Shown here piece after piece: positions 1 to 9,975 of a stretch of 64,000 nt of DNA. The notes under the pieces were generated by a model that did no database searches, was not told where the DNA came from, and was given only the letters and a program-made list of their open reading frames with translations. Source of the DNA: Limanda limanda (Eukaryota > Chordata > Actinopteri > Pleuronectiformes > Pleuronectidae); the NCBI RefSeq assembly GCF_963576545.1, contig NW_026870428.1, positions 80,758 through 144,757 on the forward strand. The letters are read 5' to 3'. The number at the start of each line of letters is the position of its first letter. Within the stretch, counting starts at the first letter, position 1. The translations under genes and the position numbers were made by a program.

Positions 1-76
1 AAGTAGGCTCTACCCCCACTAAATGGGGTTGCGCGCATCGATCGGTACCATCCTTGAGCTTCTCCGACTTTCGGAA

Positions 77-97
77 GGGTTAGGGTTAGGGTTAGGG
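77..97 (+). repeat. Interstitial telomere-type tract (first example)
   Basis: The tract has four GGG runs separated by TTA, with three exact TTAGGG hexamers, preceded by CGGAA and followed by ATGAAAGC. The same tract recurs in every A unit, usually 163 bp apart within an A run and 318-319 bp apart across a B, giving close to 900 TTAGGG hexamers in the window. TTAGGG is the telomerase repeat of many eukaryotes. Four GGG runs with TTA loops is the minimum for one intramolecular G-quadruplex. The G-rich strand always runs left to right. Confidence 0.95.
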
Positions 98-172
98 ATG
101 AAAGCACATAGGAGAAAGAGATATTCTTGAATAACTTTTTTTGTGAAGGTCGGAGAGACTTGCAAGTAGGCT

Positions 173-194
173 CTACCCCCACTAAATGGGGTAG
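173..194. repeat. Inverted repeat (hairpin) in monomer A
   Basis: CTACCCC at 173-179 pairs with GGGGTAG at 188-194 around an eight-base loop CACTAAAT. It recurs in nearly every A unit. In A units directly after a B, GGGGTAG is often GGGGTTG, which introduces one mismatch in the stem. A one-base C deletion on the left side occurs in the unit at 2898-3059 and its copy at 45980-46141. No function can be assigned. Confidence 0.7.
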
Positions 195-324
195 CGCGCA
201 TCGATCGGTACCATCCTTGAGCTTCTCCGACTTTCGGAAGGGTTAGGGTTAGGGTTAGGGATGAAAGCACATAGGAGAAAGAGATATTCTTGAATAACTT
301 TTTTTGTGAAGGTCGGAGAGACTT

Positions 325-480
325 GGAAAGTGGTTGCATCTGGACTAATTTGGGTCCTGCAGATCGATTGGTACCATCCCCGAGCTTGTACGACCTTCGG
401 AAGAGGTCGACCGACGAAATTCCCCCAAAATCTGAGGAGATATTCTTGAATAACTTTTTTTGTGAAGGTCGGAGAGACTT
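325..480 (+). repeat. Monomer B, representative 156-bp unit (B156)
   Basis: Type example of the second monomer. It starts GGAAAGTGGTTGCATCTGG and ends with the same 3' block as monomer A. Its middle (GATCGATTGGTACC, then ACCTTCGGAAG) is recognisably related to the matching part of A. Where A has its TTAGGG tract, B has GGTCGACC and CGAAATTCCCCC. This subtype has CCTGCAGATC and CCCCCAAAATC. B156 units start at 325, 1451, 2416, 4986, 8850, 13985, 15431, 16388, 18321, 19610, 21537, 23939, 26835, 32139, 33591, 35192, 36481, 39384 and 40836, then recur 43,082 bp later from 43,407. Confidence 0.95.
391..409. repeat. Inverted repeat (hairpin) in monomer B
   Basis: CGACCT at 391-396 pairs with AGGTCG at 404-409 around a seven-base loop TCGGAAG. 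It is immediately followed by the overlapping palindrome GTCGAC. It recurs in almost every B unit, in the position where A carries its telomeric tract. One A subtype has TTCGAAAG and a few B units carry changes here (21,614 and 19,206). The role is unknown. Confidence 0.65.
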
Positions 481-643
481 GCAAGTAGGCTCTACCCCCA
501 CTAAATGGGGTTGCGCGCATCGATCAGTACCATCCTTGAGCTTCTCCGACTTTCGGAAGGGTTAGGGTTAGGGTTAGGGATGAAAGCACATAGGAGAAAG
601 AGATATTCTTGAATAACTTTTTTTGTGAAGGTCGGAGAGACTT
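481..643 (+). repeat. Monomer A, representative 163-bp unit
   Basis: Type example of the commoner monomer, taken from GCAAGTAGGC to GAGAGACTT. In order it holds a C-rich/G-rich inverted repeat around ACTAAAT, a GCGCGCATCGATC segment, GGTACC (AGTACC in this copy), a short TCCGA/TCGGA hairpin, the telomere-type tract with three TTAGGG and four GGG runs, ATGAAAGCACATAGG, and a 3' block with TATTCTTGAATAAC and seven T. The 3' block is shared with monomer B. The next unit starts at 644. About 300 copies occur and most differ by zero to three bases. The length is close to a nucleosome repeat, as in many eukaryotic satellites. Confidence 0.96.
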
Positions 644-1132
644 GCAAGTAGGCTCTACCCCCACTAAATGGGGTAGCGCGCATCGATCAGTACCATCCTT
701 GAGCTTCTCCGACTTTCGGAAGGGTTAGGGTTAGGGTTAGGGATGAAAGCACATAGGAGAAAGAGATATTCTTGAATAACTTTTTTTGTGAAGGTCGGAG
801 AGACTTGCAAGTAGGCTCTACCCCCACTAAATGGGGTAGCGCGCATCGATCGGTACCATCCTTGAGCTTCTCCGACTTTCGGAAGGGTTAGGGTTAGGGT
901 TAGGGATGAAAGCACATAGGAGAAAGAGATATTCTTGAATAACTTTTTTTGTGAAGGTCGGAGAGACTTGCAAGTAGGCTCTACCCCCACTAAATGGGGT
1001 AGCGCGCATCGATCGGTACCATCCTTGAGCTTCTCCGACTTTCGGAAGGGTTAGGGTTAGGGTTAGGGATGAAAGCACATAGGAGAAAGAGATATTCTTG
1101 AATAACTTTTTTTGTGAAGGTCGGAGAGACTT

Positions 1133-1287
1133 GGAAAGTGGTTGCATCTGGACTAATTTGGGTCCTGCGGATCGATTGGTACCATCCCCGAGCTTGTACG
1201 ACCTTCGGAAGAGGTCGACCGACGAAATTCCCCCAAATCTGAGGAGATATTCTTGAATAACTTTTTTTGTGAAGGTCGGAGAGACTT
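1133..1287 (+). repeat. Monomer B, representative 155-bp unit (B155)
   Basis: This is the commoner B subtype. It differs from B156 by CCTGCGGATC instead of CCTGCAGATC and by one fewer A (CCCCCAAATC). In the first 43,082 bp I count 47 units of 155 bp and 19 of 156 bp. A sub-variant with CTTCGAAAGAGG instead of CTTCGGAAGAGG occurs in a few clustered copies, for example near 6,350, 6,830, 10,205 and 10,687, and again 43,082 bp later. Confidence 0.94.
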
Positions 1288-2095
1288 GCAAGTAGGCTCT
1301 ACCCCCACTAAATGGGGTAGCGCGCATCGATCGGTACCATCCTTGAGCTTCTCCGACTTTCGGAAGGGTTAGGGTTAGGGTTAGGGATGAAAGCACATAG
1401 GAGAAAGAGATATTCTTGAATAACTTTTTTTGTGAAGGTCGGAGAGACTTGGAAAGTGGTTGCATCTGGACTAATTTGGGTCCTGCAGATCGATTGGTAC
1501 CATCCCCGAGCTTGTACGACCTTCGGAAGAGGTCGACCGACGAAATTCCCCCAAAATCTGAGGAGATATTCTTGAATAACTTTTTTTGTGAAGGTCGGAG
1601 AGACTTGCAAGTAGGCTCTACCCCCACTAAATGGGGTTGCGCGCATCGATCAGTACCATCCTTGAGCTTCTCCGACTTTCGGAAGGGTTAGGGTTAGGGT
1701 TAGGGATGAAAGCACATAGGAGAAAGAGATATTCTTGAATAACTTTTTTTGTGAAGGTCGGAGAGACTTGCAAGTAGGCTCTACCCCCACTAAATGGGGT
1801 AGCGCGCATCGATCAGTACCATCCTTGAGCTTCTCCGACTTTCGGAAGGGTTAGGGTTAGGGTTAGGGATGAAAGCACATAGGAGAAAGAGATATTCTTG
1901 AATAACTTTTTTTGTGAAGGTCGGAGAGACTTGCAAGTAGGCTCTACCCCCACTAAATGGGGTAGCGCGCATCGATCGGTACCATCCTTGAGCTTCTCCG
2001 ACTTTCGGAAGGGTTAGGGTTAGGGTTAGGGATGAAAGCACATAGGAGAAAGAGATATTCTTGAATAACTTTTTTTGTGAAGGTCGGAGAGACTT

Positions 2096-2252
2096 GCAAG
2101 TAGGCTCTACCCCCACTAAATGGGGTAGCGCGCATCGATCGGTACCATCCTTGAGCTTCTCCGACTTTCGGAAGGGTTAGGGTTAGGGATGAAAGCACAT
2201 AGGAGAAAGAGATATTCTTGAATAACTTTTTTTGTGAAGGTCGGAGAGACTT
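2096..2252 (+). repeat. Short monomer A (157 bp, one TTAGGG fewer)
   Basis: This unit is identical in plan to monomer A but has two TTAGGG instead of three, so only three GGG runs. Other short copies start at 3060, 9976, 12065, 12866, 15111, 16068, 20092, 22500, 22657, 25065, 28442, 28599, 34236 and 41481, and the early ones recur at +43,082. That makes 15 of 202 A units in the first period. The exact 6-bp step points to slippage or unequal exchange inside the telomeric tract. Confidence 0.93.
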
Positions 2253-2897
2253 GCAAGTAGGCTCTACCCCCACTAAATGGGGTAGCGCGCATCGATCGGT
2301 ACCATCCTTGAGCTTCTCCGACTTTCGGAAGGGTTAGGGTTAGGGTTAGGGATGAAAGCACATAGGAGAAAGAGATATTCTTGAATAACTTTTTTTGTGA
2401 AGGTCGGAGAGACTTGGAAAGTGGTTGCATCTGGACTAATTTGGGTCCTGCAGATCGATTGGTACCATCCCCGAGCTTGTACGACCTTCGGAAGAGGTCG
2501 ACCGACGAAATTCCCCCAAAATCTGAGGAGATATTCTTGAATAACTTTTTTTGTGAAGGTCGGAGAGACTTGCAAGTAGGCTCTACCCCCACTAAATGGG
2601 GTTGCGCGCATCGATCAGTACCATCCTTGAGCTTCTCCGACTTTCGGAAGGGTTAGGGTTAGGGTTAGGGATGAAAGCACATAGGAGAAAGAGATATTCT
2701 TGAATAACTTTTTTTGTGAAGGTCGGAGAGACTTGCAAGTAGGCTCTACCCCCACTAAATGGGGTAGCGCGCATCGATCAGTACCATCCTTGAGCTTCTC
2801 CGACTTTCGGAAGGGTTAGGGTTAGGGTTAGGGATGAAAGCACATAGGAGAAAGAGATATTCTTGAATAACTTTTTTTGTGAAGGTCGGAGAGACTT

Positions 2898-3059
2898 GCA
2901 AGTAGGCTCTACCCCACTAAATGGGGTAGCGCGCATCGATCGGTACCATCCTTGAGCTTCTCCGACTTTCGGAAGGGTTAGGGTTAGGGTTAGGGATGAA
3001 AGCACATAGGAGAAAGAGATATTCTTGAATAACTTTTTTTGTGAAGGTCGGAGAGACTT
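2898..3059 (+). repeat. 162-bp monomer A with a one-base C deletion
   Basis: The C5 run of the hairpin arm is C4 (TACCCCACTAAAT), making the unit 162 bp. The identical variant is found at 45980-46141, exactly 43,082 bp away. It is therefore a useful marker of the long-range duplication and unlikely to be a random base-calling error. Confidence 0.9.
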
Positions 3060-4659
3060 GCAAGTAGGCTCTACCCCCACTAAATGGGGTAGCGCGCATC
3101 GATCGGTACCATCCTTGAGCTTCTCCGACTTTCGGAAGGGTTAGGGTTAGGGATGAAAGCACATAGGAGAAAGAGATATTCTTGAATAACTTTTTTTGTG
3201 AAGGTCGGAGAGACTTGGAAAGTGGTTGCATCTGGACTAATTTGGGTCCTGCGGATCGATTGGTACCATCCCCGAGCTTGTACGACCTTCGGAAGAGGTC
3301 GACCGACGAAATTCCCCCAAATCTGAGGAGATATTCTTGAATAACTTTTTTTGTGAAGGTCGGAGAGACTTGCAAGTAGGCTCTACCCCCACTAAATGGG
3401 GTAGCGCGCATCGATCGGTACCATCCTTGAGCTTCTCCGACTTTCGGAAGGGTTAGGGTTAGGGTTAGGGATGAAAGCACATAGGAGAAAGAGATATTCT
3501 TGAATAACTTTTTTTGTGAAGGTCGGAGAGACTTGCAAGTAGGCTCTACCCCCACTAAATGGGGTAGCGCGCATCGATCGGTACCATCCTTGAGCTTCTC
3601 CGACTTTCGGAAGGGTTAGGGTTAGGGTTAGGGATGAAAGCACATACGAGAAAGAGATATTCTTGAATAACTTTTTTTGTGAAGGTCGGAGAGACTTGGA
3701 AAGTGGTTGCATCTGGACTAATTTGGGTCCTGCGGATCGATTGGTACCATCCCCGAGCTTGTACGACCTTCGGAAGAGGTCGACCGACGAAATTCCCCCA
3801 AATCTGAGGAGATATTCTTGAATAACTTTTTTTGTGAAGGTCGGAGAGACTTGCAAGTAGGCTCTACCCCCACTAAATGGGGTTGCGCGCATCGATCAGT
3901 ACCATCCTTGAGCTTCTCCGACTTTCGGAAGGGTTAGGGTTAGGGTTAGGGATGAAAGCACATAGGAGAAAGAGATATTCTTGAATAACTTTTTTTGTGA
4001 AGGTCGGAGAGACTTGCAAGTAGGCTCTACCCCCACTAAATGGGGTAGCGCGCATCGATCGGTACCATCCTTGAGCTTCTCCGACTTTCGGAAGGGTTAG
4101 GGTTAGGGTTAGGGATGAAAGCACATAGGAGAAAGAGATATTCTTGAATAACTTTTTTTGTGAAGGTCGGAGAGACTTGCAAGTAGGCTCTACCCCCACT
4201 AAATGGGGTAGCGCGCATCGATCAGTACCATCCTTGAGCTTCTCCGACTTTCGAAAGGGTTAGGGTTAGGGTTAGGGATGAAAGCACATAGGAGAAAGAG
4301 ATATTCTTGAATAACTTTTTTTGTGAAGGTCGGAGAGACTTGCAAGTAGGCTCTACCCCCACTAAATGGGGTAGCGCGCATCGATCGGTACCATCCTTGA
4401 GCTTCTCCGACTTTCGGAAGGGTTAGGGTTAGGGTTAGGGATGAAAGCACATAGGAGAAAGAGATATTCTTGAATAACTTTTTTTGTGAAGGTCGGAGAG
4501 ACTTGGAAAGTGGTTGCATCTGGACTAATTTGGGTCCTGCGGATCGATTGGTACCATCCCCGAGCTTGTACGACCTTCGGAAGAGGTCGACCGACGAAAT
4601 TCCCCCAAATCTGAGGAGATATTCTTGAATAACTTTTTTTGTGAAGGTCGGAGAGACTT

Positions 4660-7600
4660 GCAAGTAGGCTCTACCCCCACTAAATGGGGTTGCGCGCATC
4701 GATCGGTACCATCCTTGAGCTTCTCCGACTTTCGGAAGGGTTAGGGTTAGGGTTAGGGATGAAAGCACATAGGAGAAAGAGATATTCTTGAATAACCTTT
4801 TTTGTGAAGGTCGGAGAGACTTGCAAGTAGGCTCTACCCCCACTAAATGGGGTAGCGCGCATCGATCGGTACCATCCTTGAGCTTCTCCGACTTTCGGAA
4901 GGGTTAGGGTTAGGGTTAGGGATGAAAGCACATAGGAGAAAGAGATATTCTTGAATAACTTTTTTTGTGAAGGTCGGAGAGACTTGGAAAGTGGTTGCAT
5001 CTGGACTAATTTGGGTCCTGCAGATCGATTGGTACCATCCCCGAGCTTGTACGACCTTCGGAAGAGGTCGACCGACGAAATTCCCCCAAAATCTGAGGAG
5101 ATATTCTTGAATAACTTTTTTTGTGAAGGTCGGAGAGACTTGCAAGTAGGCTCTACCCCCACTAAATGGGGTTGCGCGCATCGATCAGTACCATCCTTGA
5201 GCTTCTCCGACTTTCGGAAGGGTTAGGGTTAGGGTTAGGGATGAAAGCACATAGGAGAAAGAGATATTCTTGAATAACTTTTTTTGTGAAGGTCGGAGAG
5301 ACTTGCAAGTAGGCTCTACCCCCACTAAATGGGGTAGCGCGCATCGATCAGTACCATCCTTGAGCTTCTCCGACTTTCGGAAGGGTTAGGGTTAGGGTTA
5401 GGGATGAAAGCACATAGGAGAAAGAGATATTCTTGAATAACTTTTTTTGTGAAGGTCGGAGAGACTTGCAAGTAGGCTCTACCCCCACTAAATGGGGTAG
5501 CGCGCATCGATCGGTACCATCCTTGAGCTTCTCCGACTTTCGGAAGGGTTAGGGTTAGGGTTAGGGATGAAAGCACATAGGAGAAAGAGATATTCTTGAA
5601 TAACTTTTTTTGTGAAGGTCGGAGAGACTTGCAAGTAGGCTCTACCCCCACTAAATGGGGTAGCGCGCATCGATCGGTACCATCCTTGAGCTTCTCCGAC
5701 TTTCGGAAGGGTTAGGGTTAGGGTTAGGGATGAAAGCACATAGGAGAAAGAGATATTCTTGAATAACTTTTTTTGTGAAGGTCGGAGAGACTTGGAAAGT
5801 GGTTGCATCTGGACTAATTTGGGTCCTGCGGATCGATTGGTACCATCCCCGAGCTTGTACGACCTTCGGAAGAGGTCGACCGACGAAATTCCCCCAAATC
5901 TGAGGAGATATTCTTGAATAACTTTTTTTGTGAAGGTCGGAGAGACTTGCAAGTAGGCTCTACCCCCACTAAATGGGGTAGCGCGCATCGATCGGTACCA
6001 TCCTTGAGCTTCTCCGACTTTCGGAAGGGTTAGGGTTAGGGTTAGGGATGAAAGCACATAGGAGAAAGAGATATTCTTGAATAACTTTTTTTGTGAAGGT
6101 CGGAGAGACTTGCAAGTAGGCTCTACCCCCACTAAATGGGGTAGCGCGCATCGATCGGTACCATCCTTGAGCTTCTCCGACTTTCGGAAGGGTTAGGGTT
6201 AGGGTTAGGGATGAAAGCACATAGGAGAAAGAGATATTCTTGAATAACTTTTTTTGTGAAGGTCGGAGAGACTTGGAAAGTGGTTGCATCTGGACTAATT
6301 TGGGTCCTGCGGATCGATTGGTACCATCCCCGAGCTTGTACGACCTTCGAAAGAGGTCGACCGACGAAATTCCCCCAAATCTGAGGAGATATTCTTGAAT
6401 AACTTTTTTTGTGAAGGTCGGAGAGACTTGCAAGTAGGCTCTACCCCCACTAAATGGGGTTGCGCGCATCGATCAGTACCATCCTTGAGCTTCTCCGACT
6501 TTCGGAAGGGTTAGGGTTAGGGTTAGGGATGAAAGCACATAGGAGAAAGAGATATTCTTGAATAACTTTTTTTGTGAAGGTCGGAGAGACTTGCAAGTAG
6601 GCTCTACCCCCACTAAATGGGGTAGCGCGCATCGATCGGTACCATCCTTGAGCTTCTCCGACTTTCGGAAGGGTTAGGGTTAGGGTTAGGGATGAAAGCA
6701 CATAGGAGAAAGAGATATTCTTGAATAACTTTTTTTGTGAAGGTCGGAGAGACTTGGAAAGTGGTTGCATCTGGACTAATTTGGGTCCTGCGGATCGATT
6801 GGTACCATCCCCGAGCTTGTACGACCTTCGAAAGAGGTCGACCGACGAAATTCCCCCAAATCTGAGGAGATATTCTTGAATAACTTTTTTTGTGAAGGTC
6901 GGAGAGACTTGCAAGTAGGCTCTACCCCCACTAAATGGGGTTGCGCGCATCGATCAGTACCATCCTTGAGCTTCTCCGACTTTCGGAAGGGTTAGGGTTA
7001 GGGTTAGGGATGAAAGCACATAGGAGAAAGAGATATTCTTGAATAACTTTTTTTGTGAAGGTCGGAGAGACTTGCAAGTAGGCTCTACCCCCACTAAATG
7101 GGGTAACGCGCATCGATCGGTACCATCCTTGAGCTTCTCCGACTTTCGGAAGGGTTAGGGTTAGGGTTAGGGATGAAAGCACATAGGAGAAAGAGATATT
7201 CTTGAATAACTTTTTTTGTGAAGGTCGGAGAGACTTGCAAGTAGGCTCTACCCCCACTAAATGGGGTAGCGCGCATCGATCGGTACCATTCTTGAGCTTC
7301 TCCGACTTTCGGAAGGGTTAGGGTTAGGGTTAGGGATGAAAGCACATAGGAGAAAGAGATATTCTTGAATAACTTTTTTTGTGAAGGTCGGAGAGACTTG
7401 TAAGTAGGCTCTACCCCCACTAAATGGGGTAGCGCGCATCGATCGGTACCATCCTTGAGCTTCTCCGACTTTCGGAAGGGTTAGGGTTAGGGTTAGGGAT
7501 GAAAGCACATAGGAGAAAGAGATATTCTTGAATAACTTTTTTTGTGAAGGTCGGAGAGACTTGGAAAGTGGTTGCATCTGGACTAATTTGGGTCCTGCGG

Positions 7601-8524
7601 ATCGATTGGTACCATCCCCGAGCTTGTACGACCTTCGGAAGAGGTCGACCGACGAAATTCCCCCAAATCTGAGGAGATATTCTTGAATAACTTTTTTTGT
7701 GAAGGTCGGAGAGACTTGCAAGTAGGCTCTACCCCCACTAAATGGGGTTGCGCGCATCGATCAGTACCATCCTTGAGCTTCTCCGACTTTCGGAAGGGTT
7801 AGGGTTAGGGTTAGGGATGAAAGCACATAGGAGAAAGAGATATTCTTGAATAACTTTTTTTGTGAAGGTCGGAGAGACTTGCAAGTAGGCTCTACCCCCA
7901 CTAAATGGGGTAACGCGCATCGATCGGTACCATCCTTGAGCTTCTCCGACTTTCGGAAGGGTTAGGGTTAGGGTTAGGGATGAAAGCACATAGGAGAAAG
8001 AGATATTCTTGAATAACTTTTTTTGTGAAGGTCGGAGAGACTTGCAAGTAGGCTCTACCCCCACTAAATGGGGTAGCGCGCATCGATCGGTACCATCCTT
8101 GAGCTTCTCCGACTTTCGGAAGGGTTAGGGTTAGGGTTAGGGATGAAAGCACATAGGAGAAAGAGATATTCTTGAATAACTTTTTTTGTGAAGGTCGGAG
8201 AGACTTGCAAGTAGGCTCTACCCCCACTAAATGGGGTAGCGCGCATCGATCGGTACCATCCTTGAGCTTCTCCGACTTTCGGAAGGGTTAGGGTTAGGGT
8301 TAGGGATGAAAGCACATAGGAGAAAGAGATATTCTTGAATAACTTTTTTTGTGAAGGTCCCAGAGACTTGGAAAGTGGTTGCATCTGGACTAATTTGGGT
8401 CCTGCGGATCGATTGGTACCATCCCCGAGCTTGTACGACCTTCGGAAGAGGTCGACCGACGAAATTCCCCCAAATCTGAGGAGATATTCTTGAATAACTT
8501 TTTTTGTGAAGGTCGGAGAGACTT
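4660..8524 (+). repeat. 3.86-kb sub-higher-order repeat, first tandem copy
   Basis: This block has the A-run code 2(B156),4,2,2,4,4 and is 3,865 bp long. It is directly followed by a block with the identical code. The pair shares variants such as GGGGTAACGCG, ACCATTCTTGAG and CTTGTAAGTAGG in the fourth cluster (7,100-7,420 and 10,960-11,280). Both copies recur 43,082 bp later at about 47,742-51,606 and 51,607-55,458. Confidence 0.88.
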
Positions 8525-9975
8525 GCAAGTAGGCTCTACCCCCACTAAATGGGGTTGCGCGCATCGATCGGTACCATCCTTGAGCTTCTCCGACTTTCGG
8601 AAGGGTTAGGGTTAGGGTTAGGGATGAAAGCACATAGGAGAAAGAGATATTCTTGAATAACTTTTTTTGTGAAGGTCGGAGAGACTTGCAAGTAGGCTCT
8701 ACCCCCACTAAATGGGGTAGCGCGCATCGATCGGTACCATCCTTGAGCTTCTCCGACTTTCGGAAGGGTTAGGGTTAGGGTTAGGGATGAAAGCACATAG
8801 GAGAAAGAGATATTCTTGAATAACTTTTTTGTGAAGGTCGGAGAGACTTGGAAAGTGGTTGCATCTGGACTAATTTGGGTCCTGCAGATCGATTGGTACC
8901 ATCCCCGAGCTTGTACGACCTTCGGAAGAGGTCGACCGACGAAATTCCCCCAAAATCTGAGGAGATATTCTTGAATAACTTTTTTTGTGAAGGTCGGAGA
9001 GACTTGCAAGTAGGCTCTACCCCCACTAAATGGGGTTGCGCGCATCGATCAGTACCATCCTTGAGCTTCTCCGACTTTCGGAAGGGTTAGGGTTAGGGTT
9101 AGGGATGAAAGCACATAGGAGAAAGAGATATTCTTGAATAACTTTTTTTGTGAAGGTCGGAGAGACTTGCAAGTAGGCTCTACCCCCACTAAATGGGGTA
9201 GCGCGCATCGATCAGTACCATCCTTGAGCTTCTCCGACTTTCGGAAGGGTTAGGGTTAGGGTTAGGGATGAAAGCACATAGGAGAAAGAGATATTCTTGA
9301 ATAACTTTTTTTGTGAAGGTCGGAGAGACTTGCAAGTAGGCTCTACCCCCACTAAATGGGGTAGCGCGCATCGATCGGTACCATCCTTGAGCTTCTCCGA
9401 CTTTCGGAAGGGTTAGGGTTAGGGTTAGGGATGAAAGCACATAGGAGAAAGAGATATTCTTGAATAACTTTTTTTGTGAAGGTCGGAGAGACTTGCAAGT
9501 AGGCTCTACCCCCACTAAATGGGGTAGCGCACATCGATCGGTACCATCCTTGAGCTTCTCCGACTTTCGGAAGGGTTAGGGTTAGGGTTAGGGATGAAAG
9601 CACATAGGAGAAAGAGATATTCTTGAATAACTTTTTTTGTGAAGGTCGGAGAGACTTGGAAAGTGGTTGCATCTGGACTAATTTGGGTCCTGCGGATCGA
9701 TTGGTACCATCCCCGAGCTTGTACGACCTTCGGAAGAGGTCGACCGACGAAATTCCCCCAAATCTGAGGAGATATTCTTGAATAACTTTTTTTGTGAAGG
9801 TCGGAGAGACTTGCAAGTAGGCTCTACCCCCACTAAATGGGGTAGCGCGCATCGATCGGTACCATCCTTGAGCTTCTCCGACTTTCGGAAGGGTTAGGGT
9901 TAGGGTTAGGGATGAAAGCACATAGGAGAAAGAGATATTCTTGAATAACTTTTTTTGTGAAGGTCGGAGAGACTT
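8044..9975 (+). repeat. Segment copied at +17,985 (26,029-27,960)
   Basis: Three rare variants occur in the same order in both places: GGTCCCAGAG (8359 and about 26,344), T6 in place of T7 (about 8826 and 26,811), and GCGCACATCG (about 9528 and 27,513). The order of A and B units is identical between the two. A third copy lies at 51,126-53,057 through the 43,082-bp period. The flanks differ by several subtype variants. Confidence 0.85.

Noticed and set aside
134..145. T7 run in each unit as a Pol III terminator.
   Set aside because: A T7 run would suffice in principle, but no A/B box or other Pol III promoter is visible and the run is simply part of the shared monomer. The evidence is too weak to list as a feature.
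290..565. Plus-strand 91-codon reading frame that recurs once per B156 unit.
   Set aside because: It exists only where the 156-bp B length keeps frame across an A-B-A junction. It is lost with the 155-bp B, and no recognisable protein features are present.
827..1627. Open reading frame of 266 codons on the minus strand (also at 34,568-35,368 and 43,909-44,709), with many shorter relatives.
   Set aside because: These are stop-poor readings through the repeat. They start from GTG or ATG in the hairpin region, change length with each 155/157/163-bp step, and overlap one another in different frames. The low-complexity stretches are just translated CCCTAA. There is no domain and no constraint on frame.
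8826..8832. Isolated T6 instead of T7 as a sequencing error.
   Set aside because: The same T6 run occurs in the same unit at about 26,811 and 51,908 with the neighbouring markers, so it is better treated as an inherited variant.
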